A stretch of DNA of 59,190 nucleotides from an uncultured Clostridium sp. (GCA_902496665.1 CABVBU010000018.1:1-59190); one strand, 5' to 3'; shown: positions 8,707-17,572, numbered from the stretch's first letter. Made by a program: numbers and translations. The notes: a model not told the origin generated them from the sequence alone.

Positions 8707-8754
8707 AAAACACCTGCTGCCCTCTAAATTCATAGAGGACACAGCAGGTGTTTT
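8707..8754. terminator. Bidirectional terminator between convergent genes
   Basis: Arms at 8707-8719 and 8742-8754 (AAAACACCTGCTG and complement) with an extra inner CCTCT/AGAGG pairing. The A run on the left and T run on the right let it end both the deacetylase gene (+) and the response regulator gene (-). Confidence 0.85.
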
Positions 8755-8796
8755 ACCATATCTTATTCCATTTCCGCTGCGACGCGGCATCCCGTC

Positions 8797-9504
8797 CTAA
8801 TCCGGCTCCACGATCCGGTATCCGACACCGACCTCTGTAAAAATATACTGCGGCTCCGCCGGATTCTTCTCGATCTTTCTCCGGATATTCGCCATATTCA
8901 CACGCAGGATCCGGTTATCATTTTTCATGTTCGGTCCCCAGATTTCTTTGATAATATAGTCATAAGTCATGACTTTCCCGGCATACTTTCCAAGAAGACT
9001 CACGATCTTATACTCGTTCTGGGTCAACCCCGCGTCCACACCGTCGATAAACACGCGGTGCTTGTCATAATCGATGGTCAATCCGCCGGATTTAAAAACT
9101 CCCGTCTGTCCGCCCGGCTGATTCGGGATCCCAGACCTTGTGTGGCGGATCGCAGTGCGGATCCTCGCGAGAAGCTCGGATGTTCCGAAAGGTTTCGTGA
9201 TGTAATCGTCAGCTCCGAGATCCAGTGCCTCCACCTTATCCCTCTCATGGGTTCTCGCCGACACAACGATCACCGGCATCGCAGACCATTCCCGCACGCC
9301 CTGCAGGATCTTCATGCCGTCCATATCCGGAAGACCGAGATCCAGGATCACCACGTCCGGACACTGGGAGGTCACCATGCTGTATGCCTCCGCTCCCGTC
9401 TGCGCGACGATCACGTCGTAATTGTTCGCTTCCAGCACCGTCTTGATGAAATTGCTGATCCTCTTGTCGTCTTCCACAACCAGCACTCTGTCTTTAATCT
9501 CCAT
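8797..9504 (-). CDS. OmpR/KdpE-type response regulator
   Basis: A 235-residue DNA-binding regulator. The receiver domain (about 6-120) carries the acidic pair EDD at 11-13, the phospho-acceptor D55 in LDLGLPD and the conserved Lys in TKPFG. The winged-helix domain (about 135-230) contains the RVNMANIRRKIE recognition helix region and ends in VGVGYRI. The receiver closely resembles KdpE. Its start overlaps the end of the histidine kinase gene by 11 bases, so the two are cotranscribed and probably translationally coupled. No potassium-uptake genes are in the window, so its regulon is unclear. Confidence 0.92.
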   Translation of the reverse strand: MEIKDRVLVVEDDKRISNFIKTVLEANNYDVIVAQTGAEAYSMVTSQCPDVVILDLGLPDMDGMKILQGVREWSAMPVIVVSARTHERDKVEALDLGADDYITKPFGTSELLARIRTAIRHTRSGIPNQPGGQTGVFKSGGLTIDYDKHRVFIDGVDAGLTQNEYKIVSLLGKYAGKVMTYDYIIKEIWGPNMKNDNRILRVNMANIRRKIEKNPAEPQYIFTEVGVGYRIVEPD

Positions 9505-10564
9505 ATTCCGTGTCCACTCCTTTCGGCAGCCAGAACATCACTCTGGCACCGCCTTCTTTTCTGTTTTCTGCTTTCATGATTCCGTCGTGGGCTCTTACGA
9601 TGGTCATGCAGACCGAAAGTCCGATTCCCATATTTCGCTTGGAATCGCTCTCTTTTCCGTCCTCCGACTGGAAACTTCCGTCGAACATTCTCGGAAGAAC
9701 GGACTCCTTGATCCCGGCTCCGTTATCCTCGATGGAAAACTTCACGCGATCCCCGTCCTCCGTCACGATCAGCCAGATCTTTGTCATGCCGTCCGCGTGG
9801 AGCACGCAGTTTTCCAGGAGGTTTACGATCACCTGCTCGATCAGGATCGCGTCCATAGGCACAAACAGGACATCCTCCGGCACTTTCGGGACTACCTCGA
9901 TATCCGGGAATCGTTTTCTGAATTTCGTGATTGCTCCGCTGATCACGTCCTCCACCAGTTCATCTTCCTTATTGATCCTGGCGGTTCCATCCCCGATCCT
10001 CGTGATGGAAAGAAGGTTTTCCACCATCCGGACGAGCCACTGACCCTCGGATTTCATGTCCTCAAGGAGTTCCATGATATTTTCCTTCGAGAGTGCGTCA
10101 TAGTTGTCGATGATCCCGGACGCGGAGCCGACGATCGACGTCAACGGGGTGCGGATATCGTGGGACACCGCCCGCAGGAGGTTTGCCCGCATCTTCTCCC
10201 GCTCAACCTCCAGCCGCATCTGCTCCTGTTTCTTGATCTGGGTCGTCAGGGCGCTGACACTGCAGGCCACGGCCAGCATGGCAACGAAGGTCAGCGGGTA
10301 TCCCGTGATCGCAAAATTCAGTTTGAAATACGGGAATGTAAATACGTAGTTCACGCCGAACACAGCGATGATCGATGCGACGATCCCATAAACATATCCA
10401 TCCGTAAAGCGGGACACAAACAGCACCGCCAAAACGAACAACAGCGGGACATGCGTGTCTGATTCTGAGATCCGCTGGACAAGAAAGCAAAATGCCGTCG
10501 CAATTCCCAGGATCCCGAACGCGATCCCGCTGTTCTTTAACACTGATCTGACTTTTGTGTTCAT
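9494..10564 (-). CDS. KdpD-like sensor histidine kinase (DUF4118 membrane domain)
   Basis: A 356-residue membrane kinase. Residues about 10-105 form four membrane helices like the DUF4118 domain of KdpD. A coiled linker follows, then the HisKA domain with the phosphorylated His at 135 (AVSHDIRTP). The HATPase domain has N-box NLLENC, G1 DNGAGI and G2 GIGLS. It lacks the large cytoplasmic KdpD and Usp domains at the N-terminus that full-length KdpD (about 900 residues) uses to sense potassium, so the input signal may differ. It forms an operon with the response regulator downstream. The start at 10564 lies behind GGAGG-like AACCGGAGG spacing. Confidence 0.9.
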   Translation of the reverse strand: MNTKVRSVLKNSGIAFGILGIATAFCFLVQRISESDTHVPLLFVLAVLFVSRFTDGYVYGIVASIIAVFGVNYVFTFPYFKLNFAITGYPLTFVAMLAVACSVSALTTQIKKQEQMRLEVEREKMRANLLRAVSHDIRTPLTSIVGSASGIIDNYDALSKENIMELLEDMKSEGQWLVRMVENLLSITRIGDGTARINKEDELVEDVISGAITKFRKRFPDIEVVPKVPEDVLFVPMDAILIEQVIVNLLENCVLHADGMTKIWLIVTEDGDRVKFSIEDNGAGIKESVLPRMFDGSFQSEDGKESDSKRNMGIGLSVCMTIVRAHDGIMKAENRKEGGARVMFWLPKGVDTEYGD

Positions 10565-10641
10565 AGGGGAACCTCCGGTTTTTTAATGATCCATGAAGAA
10601 CAACTGCTACCGTTCTTATCACTTGTTCTTCTTTTGGATTC

Positions 10642-10650
10642 ATTATAACA
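10642..10650 (-). promoter_or_regulatory. Extended -10 promoter element upstream of the kinase/regulator operon
   Basis: On the minus strand TGTTATAAT is an extended -10 (TG-N-TATAAT). No clear -35 is seen at the usual distance. Transcription would start about 70 bases before the kinase ATG. Confidence 0.5.
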
Positions 10651-10821
10651 TAAATTCTGCTAAAATCGTGTTAAGATTGCAGATAATTTTCCGAAAAGTC
10701 ACCCATTTTGGTTATACTCTATTTGCCGTATGAAATATAACCGGTTTTGCTGCTTCTGCGCATTCTGAATCGACATGTCCATCTGCCTGCTGTTGGCTGT
10801 GATCCTGCGCTTTATCATATT

Positions 10822-10968
10822 TTAACGATACAAAGAATATCCGTACTTCACTTTCCTGTAGATCTTCTGTGCGATCATGACCGGAATATAGCCTGTGATC
10901 ACGATGGTCGGAATACCGCCTACGATTGCGACAAGGATGATGAAAAGGATCGAAAATAAATTAGCCAT
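10822..10968 (-). CDS. Small membrane protein, 48 residues
   Basis: An ATG at 10968 lies behind a clear GGGAGG site and opens a 48-codon frame to TAA at 10822-10824. Residues 3-34 are continuously hydrophobic (about one long or two short membrane helices broken at GGIP, residues 17-20). The C-terminal 12 residues are basic and aromatic (KIYRKVKYGYSLYR). Positive-inside logic puts the tail in the cytoplasm. It lies upstream of the kinase operon on the same strand, but 180 bases of non-coding sequence and the extended -10 element separate them. I do not recognise a family. Confidence 0.65.
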   Translation of the reverse strand: MANLFSILFIILVAIVGGIPTIVITGYIPVMIAQKIYRKVKYGYSLYR

Positions 10969-11332
10969 GATATATACCTCCCAAATTCTTCTTTTACATC
11001 CACCCCGCTTTTGTTTCCTGCAAAGAATCTTTGCGAAATTTCTTTTTTCGGGATGTTTTTAATCTGACAGGATGAAATTCTTCTCCTGTTTTTAAGTCGG
11101 AACATATATATCACAGAAATTTTATCCATGCTACCTTTTAGTCTGCTTTTTAGCCGCCGCTTAATCGCTTATTTTTCCTCCTTAACGCAAATTTTGCAAA
11201 TAACATATACAATATATTTCGTCAGGATTTTTGTAACTTTTGTATGTATTTTTCGTATTTTGCGTCGTCTTAACAGACTTTTTCAAAAATATAATTTAAT
11301 TTTTGCAGTCTGGTCTTCCTTACAAACGTTAA
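10969..11332. other. AT-rich gap without a recognised gene
   Basis: Apart from the ribosome binding site of the 48-residue protein at the left edge, I see no supported gene, RNA or repeat here. The stretch is AT-rich and probably holds the promoter of the small membrane protein gene. Confidence 0.5.
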
Positions 11333-11374
11333 AAAGAGCTGCTGACTCAAATATAGTCACACAGCTCTTTTCAG
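11333..11374 (-). terminator. Intrinsic terminator of the SulP gene
   Basis: Minus-strand stem AAGAGCTG/CAGCTCTT (right arm 11364-11373, left arm 11333-11343) with a U run, about 30 bases after the SulP stop. Confidence 0.8.
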
Positions 11375-11406
11375 CCTTACGCAGAAAACCTGTCTCCGCG
11401 TTTTAT

Positions 11407-13140
11407 TTACTTCTCAAGCACCTTGTCCGCATGGTCAAGGGCTTCCTCAATATTCCTGCAGAAGTTCTCTCTTCCCACAAGATCCACGAATCCGGCTTTC
11501 TCCATGGCGCGCATCGGCTGCTCGTTGACATGGGACAGGATCAGGGTGACTCCGTTCTTTTTGCAGCGCTCGTAGAGGGCTGTCATGGAGTTCATTGCTG
11601 TGCTGTCCGCCGCCGGAACCGCCCGCATACGAAGGATCAGGCATCTTGTGACTTCGCTCACCTCGATCTGGTTGATGCGGTCAGCCGCGCCGAAGAATAA
11701 CGGTCCTGTGAGCTCGTATACCGCAAGCTCCATAGGGATCTGACGAAGCTCTGCCGGGTTGGTCTCCTCGGCTGCTGCCTTTAACTGTGCCTCTTCCACG
11801 GACATTGTCTTTTTCGCTCCCCTGGAAGCTTCCTCCGCCTCGCGCTTCTGCTCCTCGACCTCTTCCACATGGAGCCAGCTTCTGACTCCCATCTCGTCGC
11901 TCATGCGCTTCATGAACAGCAGACAGGAAAGTACCATGCCCACCTCGATCGCTACGACAAGGTCGAAGACTACTGTTAAGAAGAATGTGATCACAAGAAC
12001 AGCGATATCGCTCTTCGGAGCTGTCTTTGCGAGTCTTGCGAATGTTCTCCACTGGCACATGTTGTAGGCAACCATGAAGAGGATCGCCGCGATCGTCGGC
12101 ATCGGGATCCAGCTTGCGTACGGCATGAGGATCACAAGGATCAGAAGAAGAACGCCAGCATGGACCATTCCGGCTACCGGAGTGCGTCCGCCGTTCTTGA
12201 TGTTTGCCGCTGTACGGGCGATGGCGCCTGTCGCCGGGATTCCGCCAAACAGCGCGGAAACGATGTTTCCTGCACCCTGGGCCACAAGCTCTGTGTTGGA
12301 GCGGTGTTTTCCGCCGATCATGCCGTCCGCGACAACACAGGAAAGCAGGGACTCGATGGCTGCCAGGATCGCGATGGTGAAGGCATCAGATAAAGAGCCC
12401 TGGATCACGTCATAGCTGAAGGCCGGCATGTGGAAGGCCGGGAGCGCGTTGCTGACGCTGTAGAGATCCCCGATGGTGTTAACCTGTAACGGAAGGAATT
12501 TCACCATCACGATACCAACGAGAACCGCCACTAAGGATCCCGGGATCTTCTCCGTGATCTTCGGCATTACGATGAGGATCGCCAGGCAGACAAGACCTAC
12601 AATCAACGCATGAACATTCATTGTTCCGAAACCTGCGGCAAAAGCTTTTAACTTCTGCATGGTCTCGATGGTCTCCATACCTGCCGGGTATGTGACACCG
12701 AAGAAATCTTTTAACTGTCCGATCACGATGGTCACCGCGATACCGGAGGTGAATCCGGTGGTGATCGTAAACGGGATAAACTTAATTAAGGAACCAAGCT
12801 GGCAAAATCCCATGATAACAAGGATGATACCTGCCATGATCGTTGCGACTGCCAGTCCTTCCACGCCGCTTCTCGCAACGATACCGGCTACGATCGTAGC
12901 GAAGGCCGCTGTCGGTCCTGCGATCTGTACCTGGCTGCCGCCTAAGAATGAGATCACGAAGCCTGCTGCGATAGCTGTGTAGATTCCCTGCTCCGGACCT
13001 ACGCCGGACGCCAGTGCCAGCGCGATGGATAGCGGAAGGGCGATAATGGCTACGATGATACCCGCTACGACGTCAGACATCAGCTGGGCACCGGAATACT
13101 TCTTCAATGTTGTAAACAACATTGGACGTATTTTTTCCAT
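11407..13140 (-). CDS. SulP-family anion transporter with STAS domain
   Basis: A membrane permease of the SulP/SLC26 group, which moves sulfate, bicarbonate or other anions by proton or sodium symport or exchange. About 577 residues: hydrophobic transporter core at about 20-410, including the family-typical AGPTAAFA segment; a charged linker rich in Glu/Lys at about 420-460; and a C-terminal STAS domain at about 465-570. I use the ATG at 13140; a TTG at 13146 in the same frame is equally placed against the GGAG site. The gene is monocistronic, with its own promoter and terminator. No carbonic anhydrase or sulfate assimilation gene is adjacent, so the substrate is open. Confidence 0.92.
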   Translation of the reverse strand: MEKIRPMLFTTLKKYSGAQLMSDVVAGIIVAIIALPLSIALALASGVGPEQGIYTAIAAGFVISFLGGSQVQIAGPTAAFATIVAGIVARSGVEGLAVATIMAGIILVIMGFCQLGSLIKFIPFTITTGFTSGIAVTIVIGQLKDFFGVTYPAGMETIETMQKLKAFAAGFGTMNVHALIVGLVCLAILIVMPKITEKIPGSLVAVLVGIVMVKFLPLQVNTIGDLYSVSNALPAFHMPAFSYDVIQGSLSDAFTIAILAAIESLLSCVVADGMIGGKHRSNTELVAQGAGNIVSALFGGIPATGAIARTAANIKNGGRTPVAGMVHAGVLLLILVILMPYASWIPMPTIAAILFMVAYNMCQWRTFARLAKTAPKSDIAVLVITFFLTVVFDLVVAIEVGMVLSCLLFMKRMSDEMGVRSWLHVEEVEEQKREAEEASRGAKKTMSVEEAQLKAAAEETNPAELRQIPMELAVYELTGPLFFGAADRINQIEVSEVTRCLILRMRAVPAADSTAMNSMTALYERCKKNGVTLILSHVNEQPMRAMEKAGFVDLVGRENFCRNIEEALDHADKVLEK

Positions 13141-13215
13141 ACTCAATATTCTCCTTTTTCTTACCTGTGTGTGTAAAAGTAACTGTCTGGTCCCGAAAAA
13201 AGACCACGAGTATTT

Positions 13216-13243
13216 ATTATACAGGAAAATGTGAGCCTGTCCA
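13216..13243 (-). promoter_or_regulatory. Candidate promoter of the SulP gene
   Basis: Minus-strand TGGACA (13243-13238), 16 bases, TATAAT (13221-13216). The leader of about 70 bases contains a TGGTC/GACCA hairpin. The remaining gap to 13404 shows nothing else that I can support. Confidence 0.6.
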
Positions 13244-13406
13244 GTTTTTTCGAATTTTTAGCGGAGATAGTTATGAATTTAACACAGTGAAGTTTTATCT
13301 CAGCTGAAAACGTGCATTTTATGGGAATTACCGATGTTCATGATCCGCTAAATCTTTGCGCAGACAGTCACTTTTCACGCATCGTTTCTTTTGCTCTTTC
13401 TGTCAC

Positions 13407-13450
13407 AAAAAGCCCCACACCTACCTGTCTTCCAGATACATGCGAGGCTT
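13407..13450 (-). terminator. Intrinsic terminator after the symporter remnant
   Basis: Minus-strand imperfect stem AAGCCTCGCA with TGTGGGGCTT (arms 13441-13450 and 13410-13419) followed by U residues. It survives although most of the gene it served is gone. Confidence 0.6.
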
Positions 13451-13491
13451 TATGATTTTTTGAAACCACTCAGAATCTTTACAATTTTACT

Positions 13492-13827
13492 TTATTTCTC
13501 TGCGCTTTCCTTTTTCGCTTTGCTGTCCAGAGTATTTAAACTCATATCATTGTAGTCATCCAGATTCAGATTTCCTATCATCTTATCTACAACAAGTGCA
13601 TTCGTCAGGGAACCTGTGACGTTGATCATGGTTCTCGGCATGTCGATGATCGGGTCGATGGCTAAGATCGGGCTGACCATACCGAACTGGGCGCCCATGC
13701 CTACACCGGAAAGTCCGACGGAAGCAGCCATGGTCGCTGTTCCAGGGATACCTGCGATTCCAAGGGAACCGATGGCGACAACAAAGATGGTCATCACGAT
13801 CATTTTCCATAACTTTTTTCTTCTAAA
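13492..13827 (-). pseudogene. C-terminal remnant of an SDF-family dicarboxylate/amino acid:cation symporter
   Basis: The frame encodes only about 112 residues, matching the C-terminal core of the SDF (DAACS) symporters: an IPGTATMAA-like hairpin region, then DPIIDMPRTMINVTGS, equivalent to the conserved D-x-x-x-D-M-x-R-T-x-x-N-V-x-G transport motif. An intact member has about 400-450 residues. An in-frame stop lies just upstream of 13827, and the next gene (trmO) ends at 13845, so the N-terminal three quarters are missing rather than frameshifted. The tail is Ser/Lys-rich. Most likely a deletion relic; a functional product is improbable. Confidence 0.85.
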
Positions 13828-13844
13828 TCATTTTTCTGCACTGC

Positions 13845-14570
13845 TCAAACAGTACATTTCTCCACGCTTTTCACATGGAGAACCTTCTCCGACACGGTAA
13901 ACTTCACCTCATATCCGGCAAATTCCATGCCGTAGACCCGGTCCGGATCCTCCTGGTAGGACGGGCGGGGATCCTGGGCCAGGACTGCGCGGAGCGGATC
14001 CCGCTTTTCTTCCGGCAGGAACTCCAGAAGTTCTTCCGGGATCTCCACCGAAAGCCCGTACTCTTTCGTCTGGTCTGTGAAACCGCCCTTCGCTTCCGGG
14101 TGGCTGTCCGCAAAGGGAACGTAGGGCTTGATGTCAAAGACAGGCGTCCCATCCATCATGTCCGCCCCCGTGACAACTAAGACAGGAGCGCCGTTTTCCA
14201 GGTGCTCCACTCTTTTAAGTTTCACGACGGAAAGTCCCAGGGAATTCGGGCGGAACGGGGATCTCGTGGCAAACACACCGACTCTCACGTTTCCTCCGAG
14301 TCTCGGCGGACGCACCGTCGCTGACCAGTTTCCCGGCTTTCTGACGTTCTCCGAAAACTCCCAGATCAGCCAGAGGTGGGAGAACTCTTCGATCCCCCGG
14401 ATGGCCTCAGGATTGGAAAATTCCGGTTCAAAGACGATCTTCGCCTCCAGATCACCCGTCAGGCCGCTCTGCCTCGGTATTCCAAATTTTGTCGGGAAAT
14501 CCGTGTGGATATACGCCACCGGGCGGATCATATGGTCCACGTTCTGATTTTCTTTTTTCCCTGCTGCCAT
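13845..14570 (-). CDS. trmO: tRNA (t6A37) N6-methyltransferase TrmO (YaeB/TsaA family)
   Basis: Adds a methyl group from SAM to N6-threonylcarbamoyl-adenosine at position 37 of tRNA-Thr. I start at the ATG at 14570 (241 residues), which has a GGGGGAGAAAGAT site; the open frame upstream has none. Diagnostic segments include RPVAYIHTDFPTKFGIPRQ, EEFSHLWLIWEF and FATRSPFRPNSLGLS, the last being the family signature of the beta-barrel SAM site. A C-terminal extension of about 90 residues is normal for the family. It sits directly upstream of the symporter remnant. Confidence 0.92.
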   Translation of the reverse strand: MAAGKKENQNVDHMIRPVAYIHTDFPTKFGIPRQSGLTGDLEAKIVFEPEFSNPEAIRGIEEFSHLWLIWEFSENVRKPGNWSATVRPPRLGGNVRVGVFATRSPFRPNSLGLSVVKLKRVEHLENGAPVLVVTGADMMDGTPVFDIKPYVPFADSHPEAKGGFTDQTKEYGLSVEIPEELLEFLPEEKRDPLRAVLAQDPRPSYQEDPDRVYGMEFAGYEVKFTVSEKVLHVKSVEKCTV

Positions 14571-14686
14571 ATCTTTCTCCCCCTTATCAGTGTGTTTTCC
14601 ACTCTGTCCTCTGCCCATAAAGCTGACCGGGCGCACCCGTCATAATTATTTTTCTCTGATGGCTTCACCATTTCATGACTGCTCCG

Positions 14687-15580
14687 TCAGCCTTCTGATC
14701 CTTCTGACGTTTCCAGCCATTTTCTCAGATCCGCCATCATCTTCTTCGCGTCCATGACGCCGATCTGATATGTCTTTTCGATCTCCTCGGCGCTCTTGCA
14801 GATCCTCGGGATCGTGAGAGGAACGCTCGGACGGATCACGAAAACTTCGCCCGCCCTTTCCAGCTTTTCGATATTCCGGATACTCATGTTGTACTCGACA
14901 GCCCGGTTCTTAAGTGCCTCTGCGAACTTCGGATATTTATGGTACACAATATCCGCCATCCAGGCATTTTCCGGCTTCTTCCGGTACTCTGAATCTCTCG
15001 TGAGGACCACAACATTGCGCTTATATCCCAGTTTCCTGAATGCTTCCACCGGGACACTGTCCGTACATCCGCCGTCGAGCAGTTTTCTGCCGTCAAGCTC
15101 CACAAACTTTGACACATATGGAAGCGACGCTGATGCCTGGATATAGCCGATATCACGCTTCATATCGTGAAGCTTCGCGTAGACCGGCTTCCCCTTCTCA
15201 ACATCGCTGCAGACCACGTAGAAATCGGTGTGCTCTTTATTTTTATTAAACGTGTCATAATCATAAATATCCAGGATCTCTGGAAGTTCGTGATAGCAGA
15301 AATCAGTATCCACAAAATTTCCTGTCCTGATCAGATTTTCGGTGCTCATAAAGCGCTTGTCCGCACAGTATTTTTTATAATACCGGATGCTTCTTCCCCT
15401 CTGTTCCGAAAGGAAACTGCATCCATGGACCGCTCCCGCCGAAACGCCGATCACCCCGTCAAAGGTAAGGCCTTCATCCAGAAATACGTCCAGAACTCCC
15501 GCCGTATAGATGCCGCGCATACCGCCGCCTTCCAGCACAAGTCCTGTTTTATTCTTATTTTTCTCCATCTTCTGATCCAT
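14687..15580 (-). CDS. Patatin-like phospholipase
   Basis: A 297-residue cytoplasmic lipid acyl hydrolase. The oxyanion motif GGGMRG is at 18-23. The nucleophile elbow GVSAG is at 45-49 with S47. The dyad Asp lies in LLDGG at 167-171 (D169). There is no signal peptide. The length and architecture match the bacterial RssA/YjjU-like group rather than secreted toxins. The start is supported by an AGGAGGAAC site. Substrate unknown. It probably forms its own transcript, since a hairpin (15668-15700) separates it from the upstream hydrogenase gene. Confidence 0.9.
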   Translation of the reverse strand: MDQKMEKNKNKTGLVLEGGGMRGIYTAGVLDVFLDEGLTFDGVIGVSAGAVHGCSFLSEQRGRSIRYYKKYCADKRFMSTENLIRTGNFVDTDFCYHELPEILDIYDYDTFNKNKEHTDFYVVCSDVEKGKPVYAKLHDMKRDIGYIQASASLPYVSKFVELDGRKLLDGGCTDSVPVEAFRKLGYKRNVVVLTRDSEYRKKPENAWMADIVYHKYPKFAEALKNRAVEYNMSIRNIEKLERAGEVFVIRPSVPLTIPRICKSAEEIEKTYQIGVMDAKKMMADLRKWLETSEGSEG

Positions 15581-15667
15581 CTTAAAGTTCCTCCTTTCCT
15601 GCTCACTGTGACATGTCTTTGCTGGATCTTTCCACTAAAAGACGCGTCAGGTACGTATTTTACAACG

Positions 15668-15700
15668 AAAGCGGCTTTCCGTCAAGGAAGCCGCTTTTAT
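15668..15700. terminator. Hairpin between hydrogenase and patatin genes
   Basis: Arms 15668-15680 and 15686-15697 (AAAGCGGCTTTCC and near complement) form a strong short-loop stem. The T tract is better on the plus strand than on the minus strand, where the upstream hydrogenase gene ends, so termination there may be partial. Confidence 0.6.
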
Positions 15701-15760
15701 TTGATAACTCTTTAATCTGTTGCTTTGCAGCCTGAACCGGAAAAACAAGCTGCCACGCAC

Positions 15761-17284
15761 TTAGTCCACCAGTTTCTCCAGCTCACTCACATACTCCGTC
15801 CTGTCGCTGGTCACATGACCTGCTTTCGCGGCATATAAGGAGACTGCCGCCTGAGATTTCTTCACCGGCTGCATCGTTCCGGCACCTGCCACGCAGCCGC
15901 CCGGGCATGCCATTCCTTCCAGCAGATATCCGTTGTACTTTCCTGCCTTGGCGAGCTGTAAAAGCTTCTTGCACTCCTTTAAGCCCTCGGCGTTCGCCAC
16001 ACTGATCTCCTTATCCGGGTACATCTCGGCGATCACATCCACCACAGATTTCGCGACGCCGCCAGCAACCGCGAAGTTTCTTCCGTCCCTGGATGCCGCA
16101 TTGACTCCGCCCTCATCCTCCGCGATGTTCTCGATATCCACATGCTTCGCGTCAAAGATTCCCGCCATCTCCTCGAAGGTCAGTACGAAATCTACCTCGC
16201 TGCGCACGCTTCTTCTCATGGCTTCCAGTTTTTTCGCCGCGCAGGGTCCGATAAAGACCACCTTTGCCTTTTCATGCTGCTTCTTGATGAGTCTCGCGGT
16301 GAGCGTCATCGGCGTCAGCGCCATGGAGATGCAGTTCGCGTAATCCGGGAACAGTTTTTTCGCCATCATGGACCATGCCGGGCAGCAGGATGTTGCCATA
16401 AACGGCAGCTGTTCCGGAACTTCCTTCACGAAGTCCTCCGCCTCCTGCACCGCGCAGAGGTCCGCGCCGATGGCGACCTCAAAGACGTCCGCAAAGCCCA
16501 GGGCTTTCATCGCCGCCCTCAGCTTTCCAGGTGTTACCTTCGGGCCAAACTGACCGACAAATGCCGGTGCCACAGCGGCGTACACTCTCTCACCTGTCTG
16601 GATCGCGCGGATTACCTGGAAGATCTGGGACTTGTCTGCGATGGCTCCGAACGGGCAGTTCACGAGGCACTGTCCGCAGGAGACGCACTTGTCGTAGTTG
16701 ATATCTGCCTTTCCGTTCTCGTCCGAGTGGATCGCATCCATGCCGCAGGCCGCCGCGCAGGGGCGCTCCTGGATGATGATGGCATGATAGGCACAGACAT
16801 TCGCGCACTGTCCGCACTTGATGCACTTATCCGGGTCGATCTTAGATCTTCCGTTTGTGCGGTCCAGGCTCACCGCGTCCTTCGGGCACACCTCCACGCA
16901 TGGGTGGGCAAGGCAGCCCTGGCAGCCGTCTGTCACATAGACCCGCTTTTCCGGACATGCATTGCAGGCGAATTTGATCACATTGATGAGCGGCGGCGTG
17001 TAGTATGTCTCCGGCTTATCCGCCTCCTCAATTCCCTGGGATACCGGTGCCGGGTCCGATGCCCCGCGGTACGGGAGTCCCATGGCAAGACGGAGCCGCT
17101 CGCTCACGATCGCCCTCTCCACAAAAACATCGTTTCTGAAATTTCCGACTTCTCCCGGAATGATCTTATACGGAAGTTCCTCAATCCGTTTGTCCACCGG
17201 CCATTCCGTGTGGTACGCCATTCTCGCCACTTCCCTGAAGATCCGGTGGCGGATCTCCTGGATCCTTGTCTCTACACCTCTCAT
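15761..17284 (-). CDS. Monomeric [FeFe] hydrogenase, group B type
   Basis: Catalyses reversible proton reduction or H2 oxidation with electrons from ferredoxin. Start at the ATG at 17284 (507 residues), behind TTGGAGGAAAGCGT; an upstream Met 12 codons earlier lacks a site. Cys-rich ferredoxin modules lie at about 107-210 (for example C121-C133, C154-C164, C200-C210), enough for three [4Fe-4S] clusters. The H-cluster motifs are complete: TSCCPAW at 298-304, GPCAAKK at 346-352, and GMACPGGC at 457-464. The pattern fits the group B monomeric enzymes rather than the bifurcating trimeric HydABC. No maturation genes (hydE, hydF, hydG) are in the window. A sensory role cannot be excluded, but no PAS or signalling domain is present. 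Confidence 0.9.
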   Translation of the reverse strand: MRGVETRIQEIRHRIFREVARMAYHTEWPVDKRIEELPYKIIPGEVGNFRNDVFVERAIVSERLRLAMGLPYRGASDPAPVSQGIEEADKPETYYTPPLINVIKFACNACPEKRVYVTDGCQGCLAHPCVEVCPKDAVSLDRTNGRSKIDPDKCIKCGQCANVCAYHAIIIQERPCAAACGMDAIHSDENGKADINYDKCVSCGQCLVNCPFGAIADKSQIFQVIRAIQTGERVYAAVAPAFVGQFGPKVTPGKLRAAMKALGFADVFEVAIGADLCAVQEAEDFVKEVPEQLPFMATSCCPAWSMMAKKLFPDYANCISMALTPMTLTARLIKKQHEKAKVVFIGPCAAKKLEAMRRSVRSEVDFVLTFEEMAGIFDAKHVDIENIAEDEGGVNAASRDGRNFAVAGGVAKSVVDVIAEMYPDKEISVANAEGLKECKKLLQLAKAGKYNGYLLEGMACPGGCVAGAGTMQPVKKSQAAVSLYAAKAGHVTSDRTEYVSELEKLVD

Positions 17285-17543
17285 ACGCTTTCCTCCAATC
17301 AGGATCCTCTGCGTGGTCATCCGGTGTTATATCTCCGGTTCCATGCTTCGTTCTCCATGCACTTTTATTTCAAGTTCCCCTTATCCTGCTCTTGTTAAAA
17401 AGATAACACTGATTGAAGCTCCATTCAAGCCCCAATTTCTTTTCGATCCATGAATTTTTCTGCCTCCTGCACTGTTTTTCCATGAACCGCTGCCGTGCAC
17501 TCCTTGCGCAAACAGTAACCGATTTTGCAAAAAAACAAACTAT

Positions 17544-17572
17544 TTGCATTTTATTTTATCTCATTTTATAAT
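17544..17572 (+). promoter_or_regulatory. Candidate promoter of the flavin reductase-like gene
   Basis: TTGCAT (17544-17549), 17-base spacer, TATAAT (17567-17572), about 30 bases before the AAAGGAG site of the gene. The rest of the 17285-17543 gap shows nothing that I can support. Confidence 0.7.

Noticed and set aside
11407..12067. Various open frames opposite or within the SulP gene
   Set aside because: They are shadows of the SulP coding sequence in other frames, with no independent evidence.
17285..17400. Minus-strand 13-codon ORF (MENEAWNRRYNTG) just upstream of the hydrogenase gene
   Set aside because: It is very short, with weak site spacing and no run of regulatory codons or terminator, so there is no case for a leader peptide.
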